NCBI RefSeq assembly: GCF_040954835.1
Contig: NC_090723.1
Coordinates: forward strand, 3,544,001-3,608,000
Direction: 5' to 3'
Source of the DNA: Lepisosteus oculatus
Lineage: Eukaryota > Chordata > Actinopteri > Semionotiformes > Lepisosteidae
Length of the DNA: 64,000 nt
Below the pieces are notes generated by a model. That model had not been told where the DNA came from. It saw only the letters and a list, made by a program, of their open reading frames with translations, and made no database searches. The position numbers and the translations under genes were made by a program. This document shows positions 24,460 to 35,800 of the stretch, piece by piece; the first letter of the stretch is position 1, and each line of letters opens with the position of its first letter.

Positions 24460-26740
24460 ACATCTGTAAACATGTTGATCCTGTCAGTTATAGAAAGACC
24501 AGCCTCACCCCCAAACCAGTGTCTGTGCATAACTATCGTCTCGCCCATCTCCAAAGACACCATTACAAGGAGACACACCTACAGGTTTTAAGCTATGGCT
24601 GGGCAGGTTGCAGAGCGAAGACACGTTATGTACTGTTTATATGGTTCCCACAGGCACCCCCACCTCCCTTTAGCAAGATGGGGTATTGAGAACGGCTGAC
24701 AGAATCCAAACTCCCTCATTAGGCAAATTAAACTCATTTTTCAGGCTCTCTATGTTACTCGTTGCCTCCAAGCAAGCCAAATCTCTCCAGCAGCAGCAGG
24801 ACTGTATAATCGGTCTTTATGAGGTAAACAATATCAGAGCTGTCTTTTTTTATAGCATGAATGTTATACACCACCGCACATAACACTTCATCTGCGGTTG
24901 AGTGGCTGCCAATGAAATAAAATTGTAGTCGCAACAAAATAATCTATCTGAATCACCACTGGTTCAGAGGGGCTTAGGCATTCTAAAGAAGAGATGCTGT
25001 TTACTTTGTTTTTTTTTTTTTGCACTTCAGAAGTAGCTGCATTTCCATTTAAAATTTAAAAGTATTATTTCAGGTAATCAGGCTGCAGCATCTGTACAGA
25101 ACAGGCTGAAATATTAGCAATCCCCACTGAATAACAATAGTCCTCTTGAAGCTGTACAATGTGGTCCGTACAAAGGTTTTAGACTGTAATCTGGTATTTG
25201 CCACCCATTATGATCCTATTCTTTTTGCAGTGTTGCCTTCCAAAATCTCCCATACCCTATGTAGCCACCAAGACATTATGTTCATTAAGACTGTGGGTTC
25301 CTAATATTTTGGCCAGCAAGTGCGTGTAAATCGTTTTAAAGTGTATTTAAATTTAGTGTGGATAACACTGAAGCAATTTCTATTATGGAAACCTTTTGGT
25401 GTTTTTACATGTTTTTATTGATTTCACCATATAATAAGGATTGAATAATGAGTGTACTTTCCATGTTTGTATCAGACATGTCTATGTCTGGGTGATGAGA
25501 CATTCAATGACGTTTACTAGTTGAGTGTTGCTTTTGGACTGCGGTAAAAGCTTAATCATTTCCAAAATCAAGGTAGTGTAAATTAAGGTAAAATTGAGGG
25601 GGAAAAAAACGATGAATATCCAAAATACCCACACAAACCCATTCAGAATGAATTGCAGTCGTGTTCCTTGAGTTAAAACAAAAATCACCGTGTTGCAATT
25701 CAGAAGGGATTCTTAATAGGGACACTATAGGAGCCAAGGGATAACTTGCCACAGGTGTCTTACTCCTGCTGATAATGCCGAAGTGAAGCCAGAGATCAAT
25801 AAGAGCTTTCTGACTCACCATTTGAGAAAACTAGGTCATTTAGCCCCTCACATTGAGTGGGGTCCTAGCTTTTGTAGCTGCTAAAGCTCCTCAGTCTGCA
25901 CAGCGAGGAGGCAGCAGCAACTTTCAGAGATGTCTGGAGATTAGAGGGAGATGCAGGGCCCTCGAAGAAGGACTTTTATTATTTTGAAGCCTGTCAGGGG
26001 AAATGAGGCTACACAGTACTCGGCAGAACCGAGGCTCCCCGCCACTGAATAATGCAAGAAATAGATCTCTCTCCTACTGCCTGCAAAGCAGACTGATCCT
26101 AATCCTCTCTCCTGCAGACTCAGAAGCTCTCCGTGGAGACGAAGGCAACGGAGGAGAGTGAGATGAGAAAGCCTGTGAAGTGTCAGGAGCCAGGTATGGA
26201 TTTGGAGAGGAGCAATTACTCCAATGGCTGGGATTCATCTTTATCCTGCCACCCAACACACAGGCTTTCTGATTTCATCAACCGGCCTGGGAATACAGCT
26301 ATGAAATGTTCATGTTTCCCCCATTGGCTCATGGAGCATCCTTCCCCTCAAGCCTAGAAAAGATCTGAAAATGGATATGGCAGAATCATCTGCTGCAGAA
26401 GGCGTGATACAATAGAAATGAAAATTTGACAACAGTGTAGTACTATTAAAGTGTACAAGGCACTAGCAGGCAGTTACACAACTCACAAGTTACACAACAC
26501 TCTGGATGGAAAGATGGATGTGGTATATGGTGTATGAAACGGGACCTGTCATATTTAGTTGGTGTGTACCAATCTATGCAGAAGAAACAAAGACAATGTA
26601 CTTTCTTACTGATCGGATGAGAAGCTGCAGCGGCCTTATCTATCTGGCGTATTAAAGAACTGTTTTGGATGAACTTCTCAAAACTGTAAAATATAGACAA
26701 ATGAACTTAAAAAACTGTTTTTCTTTTCTCATATTGCCCC
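24460..26740. other. intergenic, no gene recognised
   Basis: AT-rich with a T run at 25009-25021. No exon-like stretch was recognised. Confidence 0.5.
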
Positions 26741-27185
26741 CAGATGGCTATTTCATTCTGCTCCAATACAGGACAGGTCTGTTCTAAAATTCTTCTGAAA
26801 GTCCTATGGCCTGGATAACTCCCTGAAGGACCTGGAGCACGGCAGAGTTGGACTGCGATGCACCAGCTCCCTGCAGTGTGTGGCAGTGGGGCTTGTAAAT
26901 GGCTTATTCTCCCTGCCGTTCAGCTGGTGCACTTCACACTGTGTGCCAGTGGAAGAGGCTGGCTTGGGAGGTTATAGGGTGAGGAGAGACAGTGAGCTGG
27001 CCCTGGGGTGTCTTCAAGACTGTGCTTGGGACCCTGATAGGTGGGGGGGCAGCTTTGGTGGGACTAAGAGAGATTATTTACGGGTGCCTGGGAGGAGCCC
27101 AGTGAGAGACAGAGCTGAGGATTTACAATGCTCTCTTTACGCGTATTTTTATGCTCTTTAATTTTGGTAAATAAAAGTGCTAACC
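26741..27185 (+). repeat. possible LTR-like or retroposon 3' segment
   Basis: A G-rich block from about 26880 (TGGCAGTGGGGCTTGTAAA onward) ends in a T-rich stretch with AATAAAAGTGC at 27170-27180, resembling the R/polyadenylation part of a long terminal repeat. I see no second LTR, primer-binding site or coding region, so it would be a solo copy. The assignment is weak. Confidence 0.25.
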
Positions 27186-27948
27186 TGCAGTATGACGTCC
27201 AGAAGGTGATTCAGGCAGCTGCACAATAAATATTACAGTATTTATTGTACAGCGGCAACAGTTCAGCTTTAACAATAGACCAATGTGTCCTAATTGGATA
27301 AAATGCAAAGGTGAATACAGCTTGTAGGTTTGAAATGATAAATCACCAGTAGCTGTAGACAGGATGTCTGATTTCATCTACTTTTGTTAGTAACCAAACT
27401 TAACATGTCGCGTATTTTACATAAAGCTAGCACGTTTGTGCCTGATATAGATAACAAAACGCTAAGTCAGCTGTTCAGATTCAGAAGAAGAAACTAAAAA
27501 GGCACTGAAGCCTTTCAAGTTAACCGTGCTGTCAAGGATCAGCAGATACCTACTTCAGAGCTGGCACAGGCAAAGTAGGCAGCACCCCAGCTGGGAGAGA
27601 TGCTGCCCCACTTTGTTGGCTCAGTATCCATGAACAAAACATTAAATATTGATCACTGCACATACTGCATCTCCACACTCTACTGTGGAGAGGGCATACT
27701 GAAGCATTATCCCTCGAGCTGGCTCTGCAGGGCTCACTATCAAACTGGCAGGCATTTTGCACACTAAACAGCACTTAGACACAACCTTCATTGTTTCAGA
27801 CCATGGGGTACTATCACCTCACTGTATGACAGGGAAAACCTACTGGTTTTAATCAGTCAGATAAAAACTTACTATAGAAGAAATACATGGATACAAATGA
27901 CAGGTACATTTATTCTGAAAATATCAGATTTCGAATTCAAGGGTGTGG

Positions 27949-27950
<2 letters not shown>
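27186..27950. other. intergenic, no gene recognised
   Basis: No repeat or exon-like stretch was recognised. Confidence 0.5.

Positions 27951-27993
<43 letters not shown>
27951..27993. repeat. (GT)n microsatellite
   Basis: About 21 uninterrupted GT units following an imperfect GGGTGTGGGG lead-in. Confidence 0.97.
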
Positions 27994-27994
<1 letters not shown>

Positions 27995-28471
27995 CAGCTC
28001 TCCCTGGCTTGAGAAACCAATAGCATGGATGTGCTCTTTTGTGCCTTTCCTCGGTCAATTCAATCAGTCAGCAGTCAATCACTTCTTTTCATACAGCAGC
28101 TCATCACTCAAAGTGTTATTAAAAACATTCCAGTACTGGTGCCAGTGATGTGTGGGCATCCCGCTGTCATGTCACAGCTGTCATAAAAAGATGAAAATGT
28201 GGTCTCTCCTACAAAACTGCCTTTTGTTCTCAGCATTTTACCTGACAACTGCAGATCTCCTCTCTTCCAACTGCACACACCCCAGTGAATGAGTTCGAGG
28301 GCCTGCTTGCCCACTGCGGGAACTATGGCCTGTGTGTAGCAGACTTCTCCTTTCTTTCAGCTCAGAGCCTGAAACCTGCAGTTCACAGCAAATCGCAACC
28401 CTCCTGCGACGAGAAGTACAGCGCAAAAATAGAGAACAGATACACTGTGAGTACCAGCTCAGAAAAACCTT
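27994..28471. other. intergenic, no gene recognised
   Basis: No repeat or exon was recognised. Confidence 0.5.
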
Positions 28472-28690
28472 CTATCCATTTTCTAACCACTTTAACCAGT
28501 TCAGGGTTGGCAGGGAGCTGGAGTCTATCCCAGCAAGCAACATGCACAAGGGTACACCCTGGACAGGACGCCAGTCCATTGAAGGGCAGATAAGACACAA
28601 GCACATAGACACCAGTGCTAGCTTTTCCCAGAAGCCAATTAACCTACCAGCCTGGGTTTGGACTGTGCAAGAAAACCTGGTTGCACACTT
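28472..28690 (-). repeat. tRNA-type SINE copy 5, missing its A/B-box end
   Basis: Keeps CTATCCATTTTCTAACC, ACACCCTGGACAGGACGCC, CCCAGAAGCCAATTAACC and a degraded TTTGGACTGTG. The tRNA-like end is missing after about 28690. Confidence 0.85.
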
Positions 28691-28934
28691 GCAGTATGAA
28701 TTCTATGCCTTTTCAAAAAGCTCTGACCACACCTATATATGAATAATTGCTTATATCAGATTCATCTACATGTCTTCTTGTTATTGATTCTTATAAAAAA
28801 GTAGTCATTTCATTTCAGAGTGGTGAGTAATGCACTTTTAGAATATAAATTTGATCTTATAAATTGTCATACTGCAGTTCATCTGTTGTGCAAGTATACC
28901 ACCTACCCCTCACTCTAAATCAAACTCTCCAGAG

Positions 28935-29498
28935 CAGTGGTCCTAGCCCTTGTTCCAGAGGAACATTGTTACAGAATTTGCTCCAGCCCAGTTCTTAATC
29001 ACAGGCTGGGAGATTTCAATTTTTTTATTTGGGGTAAATTTGTAAACTTGCTTTTAATGCTGAGAAGGTCAAAGGGGATTAGTAATGGGTATCAACCCTA
29101 GACCGATTTCTGAATTTCAGCACTGCCTTTATGTAGTTGTGTTGCCTGAACTGTCAGAAACTAGTACTCTGCATAAGGAAATAAAATCACTCACTGTTTG
29201 GAGTCTGATATAGTATCATTCCCATCTGCATCTGTTCAATTGATCAATTTGCAAGAGCTGGTTAGTCAGAAATAAACTGAGAACAAGCTTCTTAAAGTTC
29301 TATATGCTGAAGGTATTGGAAAATGGATCCTTGGAGATAGATATTTTTGTCATTCAGGAGGGACTGAAGAAACAAGTTAAATAGAAGTATTAACAAGCAA
29401 GCAGATCAATGAAGTCATCAAGTCAGCACTGGAGATAAAGAGCTCAGCTGGAATTAAAACTACAGCAATAGACAGTGTTCCAGTGTTGGGAACCACTG
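28935..29498. mobile_element. hAT-like nonautonomous element
   Basis: The left end CAGTGGTCCTAGCCCTTG and the right end, which in complement begins CAGTGGTTCCCAACACTG, form imperfect inverted repeats about 564 bases apart. These ends match the CAGTGGTTCCCAACCCTGGTC-type termini seen in hAT MITEs. The flanking 8-mers CTCCAGAG and CTGTAGAC agree at five positions, a poor remnant of a duplication. No transposase was seen. Confidence 0.6.
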
Positions 29499-29849
29499 CT
29501 GTAGACAACACTAGACGCAAATTGGAAACTAACCCTGCTATAGGGTCTTCATTGTAAGCAGCACAGACGCTGGGTCAGTGCAGTTTTCTCACATCATTCT
29601 CTCTCGTCTGTTTCAGTCCGTCCACTATTCCCAGCAGTGGTGAACGATAGGGACTCTTCCCTGTGCCCAGCAGAAGCCTCTTTCTGCACTTCCACAGAGG
29701 GGCGTTGTCTCCTTTCAAGTACAGAGCCAGACAACGGTGCCCAAGCTCCTCTTCAACACCACACCACTGCACCAGCAAAGGAATATTAACAGATTATCTA
29801 AAAGTTTCTGCCTGATGTCCTCTTTTTGTCTCCAGACCATGAGCTACCA
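29499..29849. other. intergenic, no gene recognised
   Basis: A short region with no identified content. Confidence 0.5.
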
Positions 29850-30066
29850 CAGTTCCATAAAATCCTAAGAATGCACCTCTACTTTTCTCTGCTCTCCTCC
29901 CCACTGAGAGCTGGTGTGTGGGGAGAGTACTGGTGCACTCTGGCTGCCATCACATCATCCAGTTGGGGCTACACACTAGTGGTGGTGGAGGGGAGTCCTC
30001 ATTACCTGTAAAGCACTTTGAATGGAGTGTCCAGGAAAGCGCTGTATAAGTTTAAGAATTATTACT
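29850..30066 (+). repeat. retroposon tail with GCGCTGTATAAGT motif
   Basis: Reads CTGCTCTCCTCCCCACTGA, CATCATCCAG, GGTGGTGGAGGGGAGTCC, TACCTGTAAAGC, GAGTGTCCAGGAAAGCGC and ends TATAAGTTTAAGAATTATT. It is the same family as 19379-19502 in the opposite orientation, and longer at the upstream end. Confidence 0.75.
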
Positions 30067-30202
30067 TTTCTTATGTGCTGCTTTTTCCCCCCAAACCCTG
30101 TGGTGTTCAGCATAGCTTTGCATTGTGCAGTATTTCATACAGTCCTGTCTTCGTGAGGGCACAATCCAGCTCTTGTATGGATTAACAGGACAACCCTAAC
30201 TC

Positions 30203-30496
30203 TGGGTTGCCAAAGCCCATTCCTGGAGGGCAGCAGAGTCTGCAAATTTTCATTGCAACTAGAAGACTCAAATGTTTATCACTAAATCCTTAATTAGGCT
30301 TTTTGAGGATTTCTACTAGGTGTTTTTCTATTCACTGTTTTACTCTTGAAATACAACATCTATAAACGTTTTGGAACCAGGAGAGAACTACCAGCATTAC
30401 GTTCATCAGGTAATTGCATTACTTAACCAGCTGTAAACCAGGCTGGAACACAAGTCAGAAGAACTGTGACCCAGTGGAAGGTTTGACACTGCTGCT
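30203..30496. mobile_element. second hAT-type MITE-like element
   Basis: Begins near GGTTGCCAAAGCCC with CATTCCTGGAGGGC and ends near AAGGTTTGACACTG, with complementary-looking termini and a GGCTGGAACAC block before the end. The arrangement matches common fish hAT MITEs. The boundaries are approximate. Confidence 0.5.
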
Positions 30497-31204
30497 CTTA
30501 ACTCTTGTCAGTGTACCAGCTGACAATCTATAATTGTTTACAGCACAATGCTAGTTTATCTGGCAAGAGACATTCTAGGCTTACAGCAACCAAGATTTGA
30601 GGATCTGTGTCAGGAGCACACTGATTTTGATTCACCTTATTTCAAATGCAGCATGAACATTCAACACACACTGATCGGATTAAGCTCATTAACTCTCAGA
30701 ACAAGGTTTAATTTCTCCAGGGCTCCCAATAAAAAAAGAAACACTTTCCAGTTGTGCTTCACAACTAATCACTGGGGCACGTGCAGACGAGGCACGGCAG
30801 TGACTACAGGCTCACGCTGGGCACGTCTGCAGACAGACAGGGACTGCTGGTGCCCACCTGTACCGCAGGGTGGACTGGAGCCACAGGATACAGAGCAGTG
30901 TCTGCAGCAGGTTCTCGAACCCACAACCCGAGGGTTACTCACTGCTTGATGCCGTTCACCCAGTTGAAACAAAAAGCAACACAATTTTTAAATAATTCAT
31001 AAGAACACAGCCTTGTGAAAATAATGTGAAAAGCAGCAAATGACACATCAACCCAGAAATCAATGAATTAATGAGGTGATCTGAAACAGCAGACTTGACT
31101 TTGTTTCAAACAGGCATTAATGATGGAGATAAAATACCCAAGGCAAACCCTAAATTGTTCCTATTAAAAAGGAAGTTAAGGTACCAAACACAAAAAAAAC
31201 ACTC
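30497..31204. other. intergenic, no gene recognised
   Basis: A 133-codon plus-strand frame (30548-30949) has no recognisable domain. Confidence 0.5.
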
Positions 31205-31224
31205 TTGGAAAAGAAAATTTGGGG

Positions 31225-31230
31225 TTTATT
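31225..31230 (-). terminator. tmem106a: alternative polyadenylation signal of TMEM106A
   Basis: AATAAA on the minus strand, followed after about 30 bases by a G/T-rich run (GTGTTTTTTTTGTGTTTGG). Confidence 0.35.
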
Positions 31231-31869
31231 TGTAAATCTGAATTAAAATAAAAATTACTCCATGTTGACAAATATGGCTCAGTAACTACAGATAAAAACA
31301 ATAAAAAGTGCTAATGCTTTATACTTTTAACAAATTAGCAGTGAGGGCTCCTATAACAAACACAATCACATTCACTCACTAGAGCTCCAGAGTAAAGGAG
31401 CAAAGTGCAGAGTCCTTCTGCACCCCAACAAGGGACATCAGGGCATTTACACACCAGTTTAGAAACCCACACAAAGAAAAAGAACACAGTTTCCCTATTT
31501 GGCAAAGCAGTGAGTAATTCACCACATTTTACACTCTTAGGCTACGTACAACATAATCAGTCTGTAAATAGCTGTGCACTGGACAGAGCTGCTGGAGATT
31601 TCAGCAAAGGAATAAATTCACGTAAATGAAGATTCTTCTCTTTAAGTATCTGTTTTTCTCCATGCGCCATCAAGACCCGAACTACTCTGGAGTTTAACAG
31701 CAGACCAACAATTTGGACTACGAGTACCATCTAGTGGTATGTTCTGGGTACTACAGCCCAGATATCAAGGAGTCCGAACAGGTCTGTTCAAAAGTGACGA
31801 CCATTTCCACCATGTCAGGGTATTAGGGGTTTATGTCATGACCCCTGGTGCCAGTTTTGACCCCCCCAT

Positions 31870-32761
31870 GACCAAAAGTCAATTTTACTGCTTTATTTTC
31901 TCTAGGGCCTTGACAATATTTGTACAACAGCAAATTTGTTTCACTCTCATCCATCTGACCCAGCACACACTCATCTCCAGGCTGGCCGTTAGAACCTGTA
32001 CTGGCCCACTTTCACGCTTCCCACAGCTGAATTCGCCAACATGTCGAAGTGAGCAGCGTGGCGTGTACAGTTTCGAAAAAAGAAAATGGAATCTGCAGAT
32101 TCGCAAGAGGCTGAAAAAGCTATGCGCAGCTGAGACTTGCAACTTGGAAACAAAGTTTCACTTCTTCAAAGCTCAGGAAGGATACATAAGAAGGCAGCGT
32201 AGAGGATGCCCTTTTAAACAGCTGAATTAGCACCCGAACGATCTGTGAAACGGGATTTCTAACATATGTGATTAAAGTGAACACAAAATACAGTATGTGC
32301 TACAAGGACTTGTCACTAATACAACAGCATTACTAATACGTCCTGTATTGTTTTCCATGGCATTGCATTTCACATGCATATTTAAAACATCAGGTAAGGT
32401 GTTATAGGTGTGAACAGAGTTGACTCCAGCCCGGCCTGTGGCCGTTTTAACATTGTTTCTGGTATCAACTCCTATCATACACATCCCAGAGAAAGTGGAC
32501 AAATATGCACGTATCACCACGCAACCCACTGAAACCAAATTTCTCCTCTGACAGGAACAGGAAAAACAAATCAAACGCCCTTGTGAATAAATCTTGAATG
32601 CCGAATGCCAAAAGATATTTAATTTGTCTCAAAAGATCCCTTTTAAAATCCTGCTGTTTAGAAAAGAGGGCACGCCTGGGCTCCCTGCCCCCTGTGGGCT
32701 GGCATTCCTGCCCATGTCAGTCTCCACATCGCCATGCCATGCTCTGACCTGCCCACCCCCC
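31870..32761 (-). other. tmem106a: TMEM106A probable 3' untranslated region
   Basis: Runs from the stop to the proximal polyadenylation hexamer. If the site near 31.2 kb is used, it is about 670 bases longer. A 163-codon plus-strand frame overlaps it but resembles nothing known. Confidence 0.4.
31892..31897 (-). terminator. tmem106a: candidate proximal polyadenylation signal of TMEM106A
   Basis: First AATAAA I see on the minus strand past the TMEM106A stop, about 865 bases downstream. A G-rich stretch follows within 40 bases. Confidence 0.35.
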
Positions 32762-32891
32762 TCACAAACTCCCGGCCCCGGAGGGCGCCAGCATGTGGGG
32801 GGTGGTGGTGTTGGTCCCGCAGTCTACGTACTCAAACGTGTCGAGGGAGAGCTGCTCCGAGTGGGCCAGGTAGGAGGCATTCATCGTCAGC
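32762..32891 (-). CDS. tmem106a: TMEM106A terminal coding exon
   Basis: 130 bases after a long pyrimidine tract ending CCGCAG. Encodes LTMNASYLAHSEQLSLDTFE, then YVDCGTN and TPHMLAPSGAGSL with a TGA stop. It needs two bases from the preceding exon, which both exon 5 and any exon of 3n length would supply. Confidence 0.93.
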
Positions 32892-35800
32892 CTGCGGTAC
32901 ACAGAGAGAGAGAGACAGAAGACGGCCAGACCAAGCGTCAGAGAACTGAGACCCTTGCACCTGGGAGATAAGGGAGGGCAGTTGTAAAGGAAAATGACAC
33001 CAGCACCTTTAGGAATTGGGATTTGTTCGCAAACAATACATTAATAGTCCCGGGTTCAATCCCAGGTAGGGGCCAGCTGCTGCAATTCCTTCCAGTCGGC
33101 TCCCAGGTCCACTCAGCCTGCTTTCCAAATGAGTACCAGTACCGGGGGTTAATCCTTCTGGGGGTAACAGGCTGGCCGGAGCGTGACGCTGACCACATCA
33201 CCTCCACCTCCAGCATCGGGTGGTTGAGGAAAAATGGAGGCTCTTGTCCCTCCATTCCCCCATGAGCCTGAGAAAGACACCTACCTACACGTGTGGCTAA
33301 CATTGTGGTCCTAAGCTACCTTTCTGTGACAAAGATGACAGATGTATGACGGAGCCAGAACAGTGTGGATAGGGGGCGTTTTTACTGTATTGCCTTTTAA
33401 TCCCACCCTAGTTATCTATTCCATTGCTCCAGCACTCAAAGCCAATGCAAAAGTCCCAAGCCACACAGGTTTCACAGTTTCAGTCTCACAGGTCACATCT
33501 CTTACCATGACTGCTCTTCAGGTGCCTCTAGCCAAGAGCGTACATCACCACCATGTCAGAAAAAAAGCTCAGGTTTTGCAAACAAGAACTGGTTAGTATC
33601 CAAATGCAGCCAGCTCGACAAATTTTGACACCAAGTAGCCCGAAAGCCTTTGAAAACACTTAACACACTCAACAAAAGAAAATACCACAAAAACAGAGCA
33701 ATACTCACTGCATATGGAGAAACAGGGTATGAATGTTGAATTTTGGAGACATGCAGTAATTTCTGTAAAACAGAAAACTATTTCAAACCCACCTTTCATC
33801 ATTTATTTTAATTCATCATGGATTTTAAGATGTAAATATTAAAAACTCAACAGAAAAGAACATTCCATGAAGAAGCAGAGTAAATTGTTTAAAGCCTGAG
33901 TACAAAGTGAAACTTGAGCACAAAGTGCTTCATGAGATCTTTCTATATTGCCAGTATCATACATTAGATACCCACGCTGTTTAGCAACTCCAGCTGGGTT
34001 AAAATTCTGCTCTTCAGCAATAGTTCCAGGAGAAAACGAGACATGTGGACAGCACGCCCATTGTCATGTGACATGCTTCAAACTCCACAGTGCCGTTTAA
34101 GAAAGGGAGCACCACTTGGAGAACGGGTGAGAAAACAAAAACAGGTTTGCCCTGTTCACCTTAGATCACCTTAGATTGCCAGGCTACTGCAGCTATCAGC
34201 TCCATCTACAAAAGAGGTTTGGAAAGACCTTCAAGGCTGGCTGTGGGCAACTGCGGTGAGGTGTCAACAAATTGTAACCAGACTTCTGTCTCTCAAGAAA
34301 GACGATGCAGCGCTGTGCTAATACACTGATGGCATCCCTCCACCACCACATTTCTCACAGATCAGCTATGAGCAGGTTTACACAATGCCATTCATTCTGG
34401 TATGTACAGGCAAAATATTGGGAATTAACAATCTGAGCAGAAGACGATTCATTGAACAGTACACACAATAAGGCAGCAGTTAAAACTATGAAAAAGGTAC
34501 AGATTCACTTACAACAGGCCTTCATCGCTTATGATGGCATTTATCGTGTAGGTGAACTGCAGAGGAGAAAAACAAATGTACAGGCAAATCAGGAATAACA
34601 CACCACTTTTTCCTCCCTTCAAAAGGTTTACTTTTTAAATGCAGATTAATGGACAGATAAGCAACTACTTCCCTCCTTTACTTAAAGGCAAGAGCATGCA
34701 AATCTCATTTAGTATTGTACTTCCATGTGAAACTGATCTATCTGTTGAAGACCTGATCCATCTATTAAGAGCCACTGCTGAATGAAGGGTCTGAAGCTCA
34801 TTCTGATTAGCTGCATACAGTATGTCTGGGCAGACACTTGTTCTGTGAAGGTACTTCTGTTCAGTGTTTGTGAAAGTTACCTTAAAAAATTAATGCATTT
34901 CAGGTACAGGCTATCTGCGTGAGGGATTTATTTTTTAAATCAAAAGCTGGAGGAAAATGATTGATAGTATAAATGTATTAGACAATAAGTATACACTAAA
35001 TATAAATGACTGTTAAGGTCATTTTTCCCCCCAACTTCTTGTAGGGGGAAAATGGTACAAAGCAATTACTTACACCAGTCATTTGTAACTACTTTTTTCA
35101 AAGGTGTTGCAACAATCCTGGGTTCTTTACAAGCACCTGCATGATCTATGTAAAGCAAAAGGCAGATACAAGCAAACCAGAAAGGAGAAAGGGCCTTGTC
35201 ACATTCATGGGCTGGGGTTTCTTGACAAACCAGAAGCACTTTCTGCAGGTCATGGTTGACTGACAGGAGAGAGAAACCCATAGAGCACCTGTCCTCCAGC
35301 AATGAACACAGATGTCGCTCAGAAGCCCTTGCAACCACCCACTGCCTGTTACTTCTCAGCTACCGTTCTGCTAGACTCTGCCTTTTGAAATTATGCCACA
35401 CAGTCCAAAAATTTGGAAACCTCACACACAGACAGGCTGGGAAAGAGAAAAATATTGTTTCAGGACTTTTCTATTTAAACCCGATACACACTAATGTTTT
35501 ATACCTCATAATATAACACAATCAAGTGTCAGTATGATGCCAAAATGATCTCTTCGTTTACTAGGAAAATTTGCAGCAGGGGAGGTTGTGTATTGCCTAA
35601 GAAATCTAAGAACAGTGTATAATCATATGAAGGGCTACAAACAAGCACAGGATTCAGTCCTTCCAGCTCATCTGATGTTTTTCCAGCTCCCTGCTTACTA
35701 AGCACATTGATTTCTTCTTAGAACACATACCTTCTTACTAGTGCAAGGGTCTTGAAAAGGTTTTTGTAAATAAGCAGCTCAAAAATGTATCCTGACATGA

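Noticed and set aside
24052-24591. 179-codon plus-strand open frame
   Set aside because: Mostly SINE copy 4 read antisense; the predicted peptide is repeat-derived.
27951-27993. GT tract as a Z-DNA or regulatory element
   Set aside because: An ordinary dinucleotide microsatellite; no context suggests function.
31739-32230. 163-codon plus-strand open frame
   Set aside because: Antisense within the probable TMEM106A 3' UTR and no family resemblance. Its length alone is not enough support.
33841-33960. Minus-strand KFHFVLRL resembling the missing TMEM106A strand
   Set aside because: An in-frame stop follows at once, no usable donor exists and no cysteine precedes it; chance resemblance.
34000-34140. 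Minus-strand frame with two cysteines after a pyrimidine-rich tract as the missing TMEM106A exon
   Set aside because: The phase required by neighbouring exons gives a stop codon, and the residues do not match the family.
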